A stretch of DNA of 64,000 bases from Laetiporus sulphureus 93-53 (GCF_001632365.1 NW_024468527.1:390440-454439); one strand, 5' to 3'; shown: positions 1 to 11,955, counted from the first letter of the stretch. Numbers and translations: made by a program. Notes: generated by a model from the letters alone, not told the origin.

Positions 1-826
1 TCCCAGTGTGCATTTGACTGCGCGAAGAAGGCTTCCTTCGCTTCCGGCGACGCTTCGCCTTTGTATAGGGCAAGGACGCTGCCATTGTCCTTTATCTTCT
101 CCTCATAGAATTGCTTGAATGGCGCCGCTTCGGGAGTCTGGAAATACTTCTCCAGAGCATTCTGGCCTGTCGGCGGATCAGCACGGATACGCAACTGATG
201 ATATTGACAGCGCGAACTCACGGTTCTGGACGAATGTCATGGGGAAGCCGGATGCAGCAGCCTGCAATTCATCTTCGTTGCGCTGATGGCCGCGTGGGAT
301 CAGCGGCATGTCATTTGACCCGACAGTCTGGACGTACTGTGAGTAAAAGCGGGAAATTGGGGTCGTATTTGTCCTCATGAAGCTTGGCGATGAACGCGGT
401 ACCGACGGTGACCTTCTTCGGTGCGTTCTTGACCAGGTAGTGAGTGACTGATTGTGTGTCGGTGAAGACCTGTCCACCAGCTTGGAGGACAGGCAAGGTC
501 GCTTTAGGATTCTTATCCCCCAATCAGCAAAAGAAGGGACAGGTTCCGATAATCGCAGGAGCTCACAATCTTCAAGAAGTCGGGTGTGAAGTTGGCACCT
601 TCGACAAGGTCGACTACCTTCTTCTCAATTTGGCCTTCTTGATAGCCAAGCTCTTCACTGCACGCCGGGCACAATGCAAGATAAGCACAGGTAGTGGATG
701 GCATCGTCAAAGTACATACACAGCGAGCTCGGGCACCGCAGACCATACCGACAAGCCAAAGACGTAGAGAGTAGCAGGCTTCTTGGAGGGTCGGAAGTGC
801 TTAAGGAAATTGCGAACCTTGGACAT
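1..826 (-). CDS. glutathione S-transferase (3' end cut by window edge)
   Basis: Cytosolic glutathione transferase, conjugating glutathione to electrophiles in stress or xenobiotic defence. The ATG at 826 starts MSKVRNFLKHF; a short exon ending in TLYVFGLS is followed by an intron, then EKKVVDLVEGANFTPDFLK, an intron, and NPKATLPVLQAGG with TDTQSVTHYLV, which form the N-terminal thioredoxin-like fold with the cis-Pro region (LPVL). Later exons (RNEDELQAAASGFPMTF, then EKYFQTPEAAPFKQFYEEK) belong to the helical C-terminal domain, which runs off the left edge. At least four introns of about 50-100 nt are visible, all GT..AG. The exact GST class is not settled; the sequence resembles fungal-specific classes. 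TATA-like sequence (ctttatag) lies near 919. Confidence 0.82.
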
Positions 827-1502
827 CTTGGAGGTGTAGGAGGTGTTCTCGCGGGGCGCAGTGTGGGTATAGTCGAGCGCAGCGTTGGGCCTCCAGTCAC
901 ACAGCTATGGGGCAGCTTTATAGCCGCAGGGGTGCAGGGTTCGTGCTGGTCACGGTGTTGATGACAGAAGCGTGCTATGCAGGAGGCATGATGGGAATGC
1001 GGTTATCACTCGGCGAGCGTGCTCCGGGCGCGTAGTGGTCTTATGTTCAGGTCCCGCTCGTCCGTGATCCGCGCTTGCTAAGACTCTTATAGGGGTTGCG
1101 TCAATTGTTCATCAAGCCAGGCGCTGGCTTTGTGGCCAGGGCGTGACGCTTACCACCGCCAACAGGCATACTCATATCATGGTGTCATGCTGCGCATCGA
1201 AGACGTGATGAGTTGACGAGTAATGTGCTTACGTTAGGCTCGACTCAATAAACGAGGAGTGACATACACGAGCGTCGGCGCTCACCCACGATGCGGGAAG
1301 ACCTCTTGAAGACAAACATGGTTATCGTATTAGCAGATTATATACAATTTCCTCTCCGAGCATTTCATTATCTTCTCCTCTCGAAGTCAGTGCATGGTTC
1401 ACATCAAATCGGGCGCAACTCACCATGAACGTGCAGCCAGACCACTTGCCCGCCAGTATCGCGCGTAGTGTATTATATCGACCACATTTTACGTCAGGCG
1501 AA
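827..1502. other. intergenic, upstream of GST and downstream of BTB gene
   Basis: No reading frame here looks coding. The stretch should hold the promoter of the leftward GST gene and the 3' end of the leftward BTB gene. I see no repeat or RNA gene. Confidence 0.5.
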
Positions 1503-2479
1503 CTATTCCAGAAACAAGACGGTAATCAGCCACTCAGCGTTGAATGCGAGACGTATCCCTTTGAAGCTCACCTCGATGGATTGGGGGAGACTCTCAACCA
1601 CCCTCTGCAAGTTCCGCAACGTCACCGCTGGCATGTACATCTGCTTCTGGCAGCTTGGGCAGGTGGCCGCCACCACCGCGAGCACCTCGGGTGCATGCAG
1701 CTGTGCAACACTGGTCGTGCGGCCGAACGGCGCCTCTTCTGACCGAGATAGCCAGGCATACTTCAACGAAATCCACTGGACGTGATCAAGATGCCTCTCG
1801 CAGGCATCACAGATCGGGAAGTCGTTCGCACTGAAGTAGGCCGGGTCGTCCAGCGCGTCCTTCAGCGCGTCCCTTCTCCGCCGATGCAGCAAGAACAGCT
1901 TCGCGATGGCGGGTCCGTCCATACGGGAGACCTCCGCCATCGCGGCGGGCGAGCACAAGTCGAGCGTGAGCGTGTACGACGACGCGAGTTGCGCTTCTTT
2001 TTTCCAGAACCGCGAGCACGCGAGGCGGTAGATGCGCAGGGCGTTCGCATCCGTGAGATGGTGGGCGATCGTGCTGCGTATGATGGATACCGGCCCTGGC
2101 ATGTCGTACTTCTCGGCGGCGAGGAGGATGGATTCTACGACGTCGAGTGAGCCCATCTCGGGCAGCTCCATGCCGCTCACCATCTTCAGGAGCCCGGTCA
2201 GGACGTCCGCGTCTTCGTCGAGGTGCAGCACGTCAGAGAATCCGTCCGACTCCCGCGGCAGGCTGAACATGGTGTTGAACCATCCCGAGGTGGTCTTGAG
2301 GGTGAGCGAGTGGACGCGGAACAGGACGTTGTCTTTGGAGCACAGCACAACGTCTGAGTCGGCGGAGCAGAATGACGGGTGGCATTTGTTCTGCGAGCAC
2401 AACCTGTGTTGAGATGAAGTGCCGGATGATGGTAGATAGCACTCACGTCGCGGTCGTGTGAACTTTCCATTGCTGCCAT
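1503..2479 (-). CDS. BTB/POZ domain protein
   Basis: Basidiomycete BTB/POZ protein of the large family found in mushroom genomes, where members probably act as protein-interaction modules; the function of this one is unknown. I take the ATG at 2479: a short exon MAAMESSHDRD, then an intron of about 57 nt (gtgagt..cgcag), then one long exon. The BTB core is CHPSFCSADSDVVL, FRVHSLTLKTTS, LHLDEDADVLTGLLKMVSG and LLAAEKYDMPGPVSIIR. The C-terminal half contains CDACERH and CPSCQKQ, two CxxC pairs that could bind metal, though this is not shown. The frame stays open further upstream without a supported ATG, so an earlier start is less likely. The stop is at 1503-1505. Confidence 0.8.
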
Positions 2480-2901
2480 GTTGTCGACGTCGTGAGCAGT
2501 ACCACCAACGGACCTGGGATCGTGGTTCAAGGCGCTCTGTCCAGCGCATCGCGCAGGAGGGCGGCTTTAAGGGCAGCAGAACGATGAACAGAGTTGGTTT
2601 GCATATGGTCGCGGCAAGGGCGAAACAATCAAGCATGCTAGCGAGCGCCTCGTGTGTCCAAGGGAGCTGGACCAGTTCCTTTCTGAGAATGTCACGATCA
2701 TCAGCGGATAGCGACACACAGGGCTACCGCCGCACGACGACGACGACATGGCAAGATTGCACTCGCACGACAGATGGTGAAGAAAGCAGATAGCATTCAC
2801 TACAACAAAGGTACAACTGCAAAACCAGCATCCCGACATCTCCTGTGCATCGTGTGTCCAGGGTATCTGTCTAATCCGTCCCAGTGCCCAAATAGATTCC
2901 A
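2480..2901. other. intergenic between two leftward genes
   Basis: Promoter and 5' leader of the BTB gene and 3' end of the cytochrome b5 reductase gene. Open frames here look non-coding. Confidence 0.5.
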
Positions 2902-4289
2902 TTAGAAGACAAAGACCTGGGTGCAAGTCAGCAATCTGGGCAACGCTCGGCTCACATCACGTACGTGGTCGTCGAGCTTGCTGACTGTACGCGCAGGAGG
3001 GTAGTTGAGTTCCTCGAGGTGTTTCCTGGCAACCATGAGCACATGCTTCGGATACAGTAAGAACATCAAATCACTCACTTCATGGCGGTCATCATGGGAG
3101 GGGGTCCTGCACGACATCATCAGCATGCATGTCTGCAAGGTTGTTACGTATGTACGCACCGCAAAGCAGGACCTTGACATCGTTATGTGGGTTGTAAGCC
3201 GGCATCCAGTTCTCAACCTGGGCTTTTGAGACAAAACCAACACCGCCGGTCCAGGCCTCGGGAGGGTTGTTCAAGACGTAGAGGACCCGGAAGCGCTCCT
3301 CGTGCTTCTTTGCAAGGTCGTCGAGCTCCTTCTTGAGCAGGATGTCCTCCTCGTTGACGTTCGCGTAGATAAGGTTGATGTTTGTGTGGTCATCCGAGTC
3401 TTTCAGAGCAGCGCGGATGATCTGGATCATGGGCGTGATGCCGGTGCCACCAGCGATCATACCGAGGACACGCCATTGAGACGGAGAGTACGTGAATTGA
3501 CCCTTAGGTCCCTTCACCCGGATCTTGTCACCGATCTTGAGGAGCGAAAGGTAACGCGAGATGTTTCCCTTCTCATATGCCTGAATGGAATGCGTGAGCA
3601 TAGCACGATGGTCATGGACAGACTGATTGGCTACCTTCACCAGGAGGTCGAAGTGGCCACGATCGTCATCGCTACTCGTGGGTGTATAGCTGCGCATGAT
3701 ATCCTTCCCGTTGATCTCGGCAGACACAGAAATGTGCTGGCCGATCGGGAGGCCGAGGATATCATCCGAGTAGGGCAGCTCGAAGCGGTAGCTGCGGTGA
3801 AGTCAAAACATGCCCCGAGGATAAAACGAGACGCTCTCTCACATAGCAGTGTTGTGTGATACCGGGATTTTCTCAATCAATGAGAACTCCTGCCACACTT
3901 TGGGGTCCAACACCATCTTTCTCTTCTCTGTTGCTTCTGAGTATCACAAGACACGCGACGCGAGGGCACGAACACTCACTGGTATTCCCTCCGAACTTCC
4001 CATAGACGAAGGCAGTCGTGGCCACTGCCAGTGCGAACGCCAGCAGCTGACCATAGGAGGTGTTCAGCAAGCCCGCCATGGAGAAAGGAGTTCCAAATTC
4101 CGGCCAGCCAGTCGAGTTGGCCATCGAGTCCATATCACGCTTTTTACGAGGAAGACCGATCAAGATCAGGTCGGAGACGTGGTAGCCGGCCGCCTTGAGC
4201 TTGGAGTTGATGAACCGGGAGAGGGCGAGGAGGGAGGAGAAGGTGATGATGAAGGAGCCTATATAGGCGACCTGGTAGCGATTGGGCAT
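2902..4289 (-). CDS. CBR1: NADH-cytochrome b5 reductase
   Basis: FAD enzyme passing electrons from NADH to cytochrome b5 for sterol and fatty-acid desaturation; it is anchored by an N-terminal membrane helix. Visible are a hydrophobic anchor ([16 protein letters not shown]), the FAD-binding block [28 protein letters not shown]-like [14 protein letters not shown], the NADH-binding [16 protein letters not shown], and the family C-terminus [14 protein letters not shown] at 2902. About six introns are present; one of 54 nt is in frame inside the ORF after LLVK. The usual Met would be at 4079 ([11 protein letters not shown]), but the same frame is open with strongly coding codon use up to an ATG at 4289, adding 70 residues with a second hydrophobic segment ([15 protein letters not shown]). 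I annotate from 4289, and the start is uncertain. Confidence 0.88.
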
Positions 4290-4927
4290 CTCCGGCTGAA
4301 GAAAAGCGGAATCGCACGATGTTGGGGTAGATGGGGGTAACGATATAAGGCGTTCTCGACTCGACCCTCTCTCATCAATGCGTCGCTTCTAGAGCTCACT
4401 CAGAACCTGCTTAGTTCTTCTGAGTATTCTTCTTGCACGATCGTCCGGCTTCTCCAAGAACACGCGCAAACTACGTCTGAGACGATGCGGGAGGGAACCG
4501 GAGGTCGTTCGACACTCTGCGCAGCCACAACATGTACTGCTGGGTAAATCACCAACGTTCCGGAGACTTTTGCGACACATATCTCCTCTTAGGCCTCTGC
4601 ACTCCAATAGGCATTTCTTCCAAGCTGCTCAAGCCTCGAATACCCATTCGTGAAAACTCCTTTTGTTTGCTCCGAATGTCACACTGCGGTGAGGCCGACC
4701 ACACTCAGGAGACATCATGAAGCTAGCATTGCAAGAAGTATATCGCGCTGAGATTAGCCGTATACTCTGCTGCACTGCGCATGTCCAACCCCCTCACCCC
4801 CCCTCCCTTTGCATCATGTCCTTTTTGCAATAGGTGCTTATCGACGGACAAGTGACGACGGAGTTGGAGAACTTTTGTGACATGTTGTCCTCGGGTTGAC
4901 AGGTGATTGATACGTATGATGCTTACA
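4290..4927. other. intergenic
   Basis: Upstream region of the b5 reductase gene. It contains a run of C (ccctcaccccccctccc near 4790-4806) and no convincing coding frame. Confidence 0.4.
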
Positions 4928-5560
4928 TTACCTCCTTGCGGTTGGGTCTGCGTAATTTGACAAATCACTCAGGAATACGTTCGGAGTTGTCCTAGATGCT
5001 CGCGTTATCCGGACCAACGTGGTGATGGACGTTGCAATCTGGTCAATCGGAAGCGCTGCATTATCGACATGAATCGGAGGGCATTCATCTGTGCGCTTCG
5101 ACACTCTTGGAAAACAGCCGATCGGGCCGGCAAAGTGTGACAGAGGAGTTGGTGAACTAGCACATAGAGCAGCTTCGCTCCGAGGTAATAAGATATATAC
5201 GTATCGGACATAGCTTTTATGCACCCTCAGCGGAGGGAATGGCAATATGAGCCACTTCCCACGGCTTTGACAAGAGTTGACAGAAGATTGAGGTTGTATG
5301 TGGTCAACTCACAGAATCACCGGCGTGCCTTGTTGCAAGACTGTTGGGCAGCGTTGAGTCGACGACGCACGGCAGCCGATGATGTCGCGATGCAGATTGG
5401 CGTCGTCATTCGAAATGAGCTTAGCATTAATGAAAGACGCGTGAATGGGAGTACGATAGCGGGCGGGGGACGCACGCTGAGGGCCTTAAGGAATGAGACG
5501 AGAGCCACGTGGGAACATACCAACGTCGCAGCCACACTCACCGTTGCCAATGCGATTTGT
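4928..5560 (-). CDS. possible small spliced gene, unknown
   Basis: Weakly supported. Two leftward pieces look coding. One at about 5320-5490 reads SPARYRTPIHASFINAKL and RDIIGCRASSTQRCPTVLQQG, and ends at a good donor (CT|gtgagttg). The other, at 4928-5150, reads GPIGCFPRVSKRTDECPP and PNVFLSDLSNYADPTARR before a stop at 4928-4930. No ATG or exact acceptor could be fixed and I recognise no domain. It could also be a non-coding transcript or chance frames upstream of the phosphatase gene. Confidence 0.25.
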
Positions 5561-5594
5561 ACTACTTATCACCCCGGGCGATCCGAACCGCCCT

Positions 5595-5695
5595 GGTTTC
5601 TTTTTTCCCTCTCCTCCTCGTCCTCGTCCTCCTCGGACCGCTGCAGCTGCTGGGGCTTTCCCTTTCCTCCTTTCCAATATCCCTTCCCTTTTGAG
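5595..5695 (+). promoter_or_regulatory. pyrimidine-rich leader upstream of phosphatase gene
   Basis: A strongly C/T-biased stretch (repeated tcctcgtcctcg and ttccctttcctcc) lies about 100-190 bp before the ATG at 5789. CT-rich tracts just upstream of the start are typical of fungal core promoters, so this supports the start chosen for the next gene. Confidence 0.5.
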
Positions 5696-5788
5696 TAAGG
5701 GATTGGTTCCCTTTTATCTGCTTTCAATCCATCCCCTTCGTATCGCTATCTGAGTACACGCCGGCGTGTCAAGTCCAACCTCAAAAGC

Positions 5789-7933
5789 ATGGATACAGCA
5801 GCAACCCCCCGCCCGCAGTCTGCCCTCCAGTCTGCCACGCCTCGACGGAGAGGTCCCCTCGCTTCACTCCGTATTGAGCCTCCTGCGCACCGTTCCGATA
5901 TAGCGGTCGTCCAGAACGAGAGCTCTGCTTCTGTCTCCACACTTTCATCTGCCACTTCCGATACGGATTCCTTCGTCTTTCCGACCCCCAGCAAGCCCCG
6001 GTCCTCCCGAAACATGAAAAGGCTATCGCTCGCCCTCCCTTCGGCCCAATCCTCCGCCGCCAACTCGCCACTGCTCCCGTCCGATTTGCCAGATGCGGAG
6101 CCAAAGCGGAGGCTATCCATCGTTTCCTTGCCTCCCACTACCGGGTCCGGTCTTCTCCGCAGGAGGGGAGAAGAGGACGAGCATTCCGATCCCAGTCCGT
6201 ACCAGAATGGACCCGTGCAGGTTCTTCCAGGTATCTGGCTCGGTTCTGAGGATAACGTCCGCGATTGGACGGGGCATATGAAGCGCGGTATCAGGTCCAT
6301 CCTGAACGTAGCCAAGGAAGTCTCGACGGTCTTTGACCTCAACCAGCCGTTGCGCCAATTCGCATCAACGCCCGACTTGAAGGCTGCAGCAAGTAGAACA
6401 GACTCGACATACTACCCTGCCCATATCCCCAGCGGAAGGCCTGCGATGCATTATCTCAAGCTGCCTTGGTCGCATGGGCAGGTGGACCTCGTCCATGAGG
6501 GCTTCCCCGCAGCCATGGCGTTTGTAGACAAGGCATTGGAACGCGGAGACGGCGTGTTGATCCAGTGAGCAACCTGCGTTCTTGTAACGATGACCACGTT
6601 CAGCTTACAACGCATACAGTTGCCAATGCGGAATCTCACGCTCGGCAACGTTAGTAATAGCGTTGGTGATGCGTGCAGCCGCCCAGCGGTCTCCCAACGT
6701 GCCTTCAGAAGTGTGGGCTCTCAAGGGAATGCAGGGTGCTTATACCTTCGTTAAAGAGAAAAGTCGCGCCGTAGGGCCTAATATGTCGTCAGTGAACATG
6801 CTTACTGCTCGGAATTGCTGTTCACTCTATATTTGCTTTTCAGACTTATTTATCAGCTGTTAGATTATGAGCGGACGTTCAAGACGGGGAACTCCTCGCC
6901 GGGATCGTCGGACCAGTCTCCCTCTGAAGAAGAGTGGGGCAAGCAGCGGATGCTGCTGGACGAGGAGAACGATGATCGCGAGAGCATCGAAGTCATGCGG
7001 GAAGCAAAGGCCTTGGATCGGGCGATGGAAGATCGCTTGGTCGCACGCAAATCATCGACATCATCGCTGAGCTCCACTGGCACGGGCCCCAGCGGGTCAA
7101 GAAGGCTGCGCATCAGCAGCGGTTCAAGAAAACGTGCTGGATCGATCGCTAGCATCATGACTGGCAGTAGCCTACTGAGCGAAGATCTGGTTGAAGAGGA
7201 CGAGGAGGAGGAGTTGCTGGGCGTTGGAGGCGGATTTGATGAGGGAAGCACAGAGGCAAGTTGTTCCAGCGCAGAGCCCACTGAGGACGAGTCCAGTGGC
7301 TCATCTCGAGTCTCGCTTGACTCAAAGTCCCGTGGTCAGATCTCGCCTACGCCGCCGACAGCACGACAGCAACTCCTTATCAGAATGCCTCCGTCGGCTC
7401 CTCATCACAAGCTCAGCTTCAATCTCTCCCCACCCGCCACAGCGATCAAGATGTCGTTCGAGATTCCTCCTCTGCCACAGCCAAAGACGAAGTCGAGGCG
7501 ACGTCCCCCTCCGATTGGTATTCTTCCTCCCGTGCCGTCGTCCCCTGTGATACCGATAAACCCTGCCGTCATGGCGCCCCGTCCTCGCGTGGATGCTCGC
7601 AAGGCGGAACAGCCTCCTGCCAACCTTCGCATTCCACAGAGCAGGACCCGCAATCTCCCAACACCGAGACCCATGTCCATGGTCTCAACACCCTCGCAAA
7701 CGTTGTTTGTGTTTCCCCCGTCGCCGACACTTACCACGCGGACGCCGTCAACCATGACGCTTACGTCCAACACGTCATACCCATTCCCGTCCATGGCAAC
7801 ACCACGGGTTTCATCTTTCAAAGCCGATGGCCGCCGTCGGTCGTTCATTGGCGTTCCACCACCGTCAACACCCACGGTCGCGTCCTCCCGGGTCGACGTG
7901 CGTGGATGGTTTGGCGTGAGTTCACGGAAGTAG
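5789..7933 (+). CDS. dual-specificity protein phosphatase
   Basis: Cys-based dual-specificity phosphatase, probably acting on MAP kinases like yeast Msg5. Three exons: 5789-6564, 6620-6787 and 6844-7933. The first intron splits the active site: joining gives VLIHCQCGISRSATLVIAL, with the HC-x5-R loop (C nucleophile, R phosphate binding). The catalytic domain begins at VQVLPGIWLGSEDNV and GIRSILNVAKEV and ends at LIYQLLDYERTF. A disordered N-terminus of about 145 residues and a Ser/Pro-rich C-terminal tail of about 350 residues (many SP/TP pairs) flank it and would suit kinase docking or phosphorylation. Between YLKLPWSHGQVD and the loop the general acid Asp is plausible at HGQVD. The substrate is an inference. 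Confidence 0.88.
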
Positions 7934-8400
7934 TCAAGGTCGGATGATATCGTCGTCGTCTGCCGTGACTCGTACGCGCGCTCTTTCGCTCCTTACCAAC
8001 TCCCGCTCGTTTGTTCCCCGTACTGCGCACCACGCACCGAGGCTGTCTCGCAGCCGTTCTTGGACCAGTTGTTGTACATGTAGCCGCATATGGATACGGA
8101 GACTCTGGCACCCACTGCATATTTTATGGCATGTTTTTCTTCTCAGTTCAACTCAAGTAGGACTTGGCACGCATCGTCGTCTGTGTATCAACATTTGCAC
8201 ACTTTTTGTTTCCATTTTACAATTCCACTGTGGCATCCCTGCATTCTTCGTCTTCGTCTTCGCATCAGTTGTCTTCAGTAGCGCACGCTTTTGCCGCTCC
8301 GCAGAGCGGACGATGTCCAGAATGGAAGATAGAAGAAAAATATCTCAGATGATGGTTCGATATTCGTGAAATTTGACGTGGAGATTGCGGGCTAGAGAAG
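7934..8400. other. convergent 3' intergenic region
   Basis: Lies between the end of the rightward phosphatase gene and the end of the leftward TVP23 gene. It is T-rich near 8200-8280 and has no coding frame; it should contain the poly(A) sites of both genes. Confidence 0.5.
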
Positions 8401-9696
8401 CTACTTGAAGACCCTGCCGACACTGTTCTTCACTACGCCGCTCAGGATCTGACCGCCAAAGCCACCCATGCCCATACTCCAGCCGGACGATGCAAGGTTG
8501 TTGGCCCACTTTTGCTTGGCGTCTCGGTCACTAGTATAAGAAGTTCCACGTTATGAATCGTCATAGATGAGCATCGCGGAAGATATACGAACGCGTATGT
8601 GAAGCCAATGGCATTGGAGAAGTTGAAAACCAATGCGAGCACCACGATAGGCACGAACCTGCTCACGCTACCAGTCAGCAGTGCACTCTTAGGGGCCGTG
8701 CCATACTCACGAGAGGTTGAACTTGAGCAGGGAAACGATGAAGAGAGCGGCCCACAACAGTGGGAACACATATAGTGCAATCTGTTTCATGGAGGATTAG
8801 TCCCGGCTGCGAATGTGCTCTGAGACGTACGAACCCAGAACATCCTGTATGCGAACGATGAGACTATGCTTGTGGTACGACATGAGAGTCACTCACTTGG
8901 AGTCAATCGGGTTCGCTGGGCGTGACGGCTGGAGGTTCCTCGGCGTTAGGGTTTGAAAGCCATTGGTGAGGAGTGAAGGGGTTCTTACGTCTCGGCTTTC
9001 GAATACCCAGTAGCTTTCTCCGTCGTCGTCCACCTGGAAGGCATATGAACAGCTCGCCCATTCTTCAGACCCAGAATACCCTACCTGGTTCCAGTAACGT
9101 AAACCGACTAGAATGCGCCCAGCTACGTTCTACTTCGCAGAAAACATCTATCAAGAGGCAGCAATCATGATCGTGAGTAAACTCACCCGGCAATTCCAGA
9201 AGTCCATCGCGAGGAGCACTACGACGAGGACAGTCTGCGATAGGAACCGGTGTTAACTTCTTCTATAAAAGTTAGCCAGGAGCTGACATACCGATAGCAC
9301 AAAGTTGCTTGTAAAGAAGCCACACAGTAGATACACTGTGATCGCGGCTATACGCAAGAGGAACAAGAACAAGAGAGCCATCGGATGGGCAGACTGCTCA
9401 GGATGAATGAGAACGCTTCGCCGCAGATGGACTCAAGGCGTACTTGTCGGAATATGCCAGCGATGCCTAGTTCTGCGGTTAGTACATCCTAGCAAAGCAT
9501 TCACTCGCATAGTCGTACCTGATTCCGCGTCGGCCGAGTTGGTCGCCATAGGCTCTGAGACGCGAGCCCCGGGTGTGAGGACTACGGGAGTCCTGCGATT
9601 CGCCGAGGAGGCATTGATGTTCCCTGTCGGGACTGCATGCTCTGTGGGTTCATCGGGCTCGATTGTCTGCAAAAGCGGTGTCGAGACGCTGCTCAT
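8401..9696 (-). CDS. TVP23: Golgi membrane protein Tvp23
   Basis: Tetra-spanning Golgi/late-Golgi vesicle membrane protein (TVP23/FAM18 family), involved in vesicle traffic. The gene is broken into about eight small exons. Reading from the ATG at 9694-9696: [19 protein letters not shown] (disordered), [22 protein letters not shown] with [32 protein letters not shown], the family signature [56 protein letters not shown], and the C-terminus [28 protein letters not shown] with stop at 8401-8403. The NPxDSKxFW and ADxDAKxKW elements are diagnostic. It shares a short upstream gap with the next, rightward gene. Confidence 0.92.
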
Positions 9697-9785
9697 TGTG
9701 GATCCTTGATGTTGCCGGAGAGCGAACCCTGTGTATCAGTGCGGGGTAGTATGAGCTTCAGCCACTAGACGTGCTTAGCGCCCCC

Positions 9786-9798
9786 CACGTGCCACGTG
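9786..9798. promoter_or_regulatory. two adjacent CACGTG E-box palindromes
   Basis: CACGTG occurs at 9786-9791 and again at 9793-9798, in the 153-bp gap between the divergent starts of TVP23 (9696) and the membrane-protein gene (9850). CACGTG is the core site for bHLH factors such as Pho4 and Cbf1. Two copies one base apart in a shared promoter suggest a real binding site; this is an inference from position and motif only. Confidence 0.4.
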
Positions 9799-9849
9799 TA
9801 CAAGATGATCGGGACTTGGCGTCTACACGCTCTGAAGAGCGCTTGCGCC

Positions 9850-11479
9850 ATGAACGGCCTCAGCGAATCCACCGACCATGAGCAGCCGACAGAGACGACT
9901 GCGCTTCTTGTGGAACGAAGATGGCCGCGGGGCCAAGAACCCAGCCCTCATCTCCCTCTGGTTGAGCCAGTAATACTGCATATTCAAACCAAGGATATCG
10001 ATGCTTGTTCTCGCGCTGAACTCTGTCCATATGTCCTCTCTGGTCGAGCAGAAGAGACTGCCTTCCTGCTAGTGGTCTTGCTTCGATTGCGTGGATCTGT
10101 TGTGTCGTCACCCACATATGATTCGGACATTTGGAGGGCGTGGATGAACGAGCGAGAGCGCGCAGAGAGCATACAACAGCTGGATCGTCGCATTCTGCAA
10201 GAATGGTCCGATTTTCTTGCGGATGATCGCTCGGCAGAAGAAATAGGGGAAGTTTTGTGGAGTTCGTTCTACTACAGACGCGGTGATGGGAGACCGTTAC
10301 GTGGTATGCAGCTGTTTGATCGTATCCGTCATAGTGCTGAGCAGCAGTGTCCTAGTTGTCGACTTTCTGAGCAAGTCAGATGTACCGCCGGAGCTGTTAA
10401 CGGACAGGTTATTCCTCCTTAGCATAAGGAGGACGTGGCGCCAGGGCAGGGCTATTCCTCTCGGAGATCGTTCTCTCGTTGAACGATTGTTGTGCAGACT
10501 AGATGCGGTATGTACTCCAAGGTATGCCACTCCGTCTTCACCGAGCAGGGCAGCCAACGATAGCTAACGGGCGTTATATAGGGTCCTGCATGCCATTGAC
10601 CTATCCTTCCTGATAGCCTATCTCGTTCTGCTTGCACATTACTTGGTCATGCCTCCATCGAGGTCCACCGATCCTACCGCATCGGTCTCTGCTGACTTAC
10701 GAGTGGCCCTCCTGATCTGCTACTCATGCGCCAAGATCATAGAGAAATGGTCGTTATCGATAATTCCTCCTCTACTGGTGCTTGCCGCCTTCCTTTCCCA
10801 CCTGCCTTTTGCCCCTTCACCGGACGACTTCGCCTACGCCGTATTGTTCTTCGCATTCTCCTGGATTGTCCTCGAACTACATACTCCCCGCAGTCCGAGC
10901 CCGCTGTACTTCCTCCCATTTGAGAGTATACTACCCTTGGCTACTCTCATTTGGCACGGCATCTTTCACATTATACTCCCTGTCGTTGTATTCTTCCTGC
11001 CGGCATTGATCCTTTCTCTCCTGCTTCTCTCGACGTCATTGTACGACATCTTCCCTTCGGTGATGATGTCGTACGCATCCGCTCCTGCACCCATCGAGGC
11101 GCGAACTGCATTTTTGTCGTTGTTCGCCGTCATATTCCTGCTGATGATATGTTCACTCGTGATGCTCGTCCTCATCTATCCTTCCCTATCATCGGATGAA
11201 GCGGTGGATCGGTGGGATCGGTACTCGAAGCCGGTCGGATTGCAGGCTCGTAAAGCCCTCTTCCGGGTTGTCGCTGCATACTCGGCCCCTCACCTCTTCC
11301 CGCCTCCTCTCAATCTGATCCAGCTCCTGGTGCGGATACCCGTCATGTTCCTCTCGACTGTCGGAGGTGCCAACTGGATGCCTGCTGCGGAGACGGTGAA
11401 CAAGGCCCTTTGGCGACTCACGGTTGCACCTCTGGGGTTGCTTTATGCCGGGCTTTGGCTTTGGGGCTCGAGAAGATAG
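9850..11479 (+). CDS. multi-pass membrane protein, basidiomycete, unknown function
   Basis: Function not recognised. From ATG 9850 (MNGLSESTDHEQPTETTALL) the N-terminal part is soluble (WSDFLADDRSAEEIGEVLW). A second exon reads VLVVDFLSKSDVPPELLTDR and ends CTPR at 10521. The third exon, 10582-11479, continues VLHAIDLSFLIAYLVLL and carries about six more hydrophobic segments, including IIPPLLVLAAFLSHL, YAVLFFAFSWIVLEL, FHIILPVVVFFLPALILSLL and FLSLFAVIFLLMICSLVML. The stop is at 11477-11479. The first splice (near 10297-10344) is ambiguous because the usual donor would break the frame; gttacg at 10296 keeps it. An extra intron near the start is possible. Total about 550 residues. I know of no catalytic motif. 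Confidence 0.72.
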
Positions 11480-11955
11480 CATTTCGTATGTCGAGGGATA
11501 GTGTGAGTGACCTGAGTTATTGCATCCATCATCACGTTTCTTATGAAATAATCCCGATCAATCAGTCAACGAAGGAAGCGAAGAGTACTGTACGATGTTC
11601 GTGGCCTTCTAATAATGTAGTTACTCTTTTAAATATTACAACGACATTGTTCGTTATGCGTTGGCAGTGTTGTAATCTGACTTTGATCTTGAGATCTGTT
11701 CCCGATCATCTTCATCGTCGTGGCTCTTCGTCGCAGATCTGTATCTAAGATTGTCATCGTCCCTGCCGTTGCCCGTGAGTTCGGACACCGGTTCTGTGCT
11801 AAGCAGGTAAAGGACAGGCTTTGTGGTATTCCTCTGTCTGATATCTGTCCATTAGCGTGAGCGTAATCGATAGGCTCGTTGAAAAACTCCACGCTTGAAG
11901 GTCGACTTGCGAAGTCGAGTTATCAAATGCTGTCGTGAATTGTATCTGTCTCACG
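11480..11955. other. intergenic, between tandem genes
   Basis: 3' end of the membrane-protein gene and promoter of the LRR gene. AT-rich near 11610-11660, otherwise without visible features. Confidence 0.4.

Noticed and set aside
2479..2717. BTB frame extended to 2717
   Set aside because: The extension starts with GTG, not ATG, and reads through a clear intron (gtgagt..cgcag). The ATG at 2479 with splicing gives a normal BTB start.
10297..10370. Extra membrane helix (VVCSCLIVSVIVLSS) in the membrane-protein gene
   Set aside because: It needs a frame that has a stop just upstream. Treating this part as an intron joins two coding-like exons and leaves a sensible protein.
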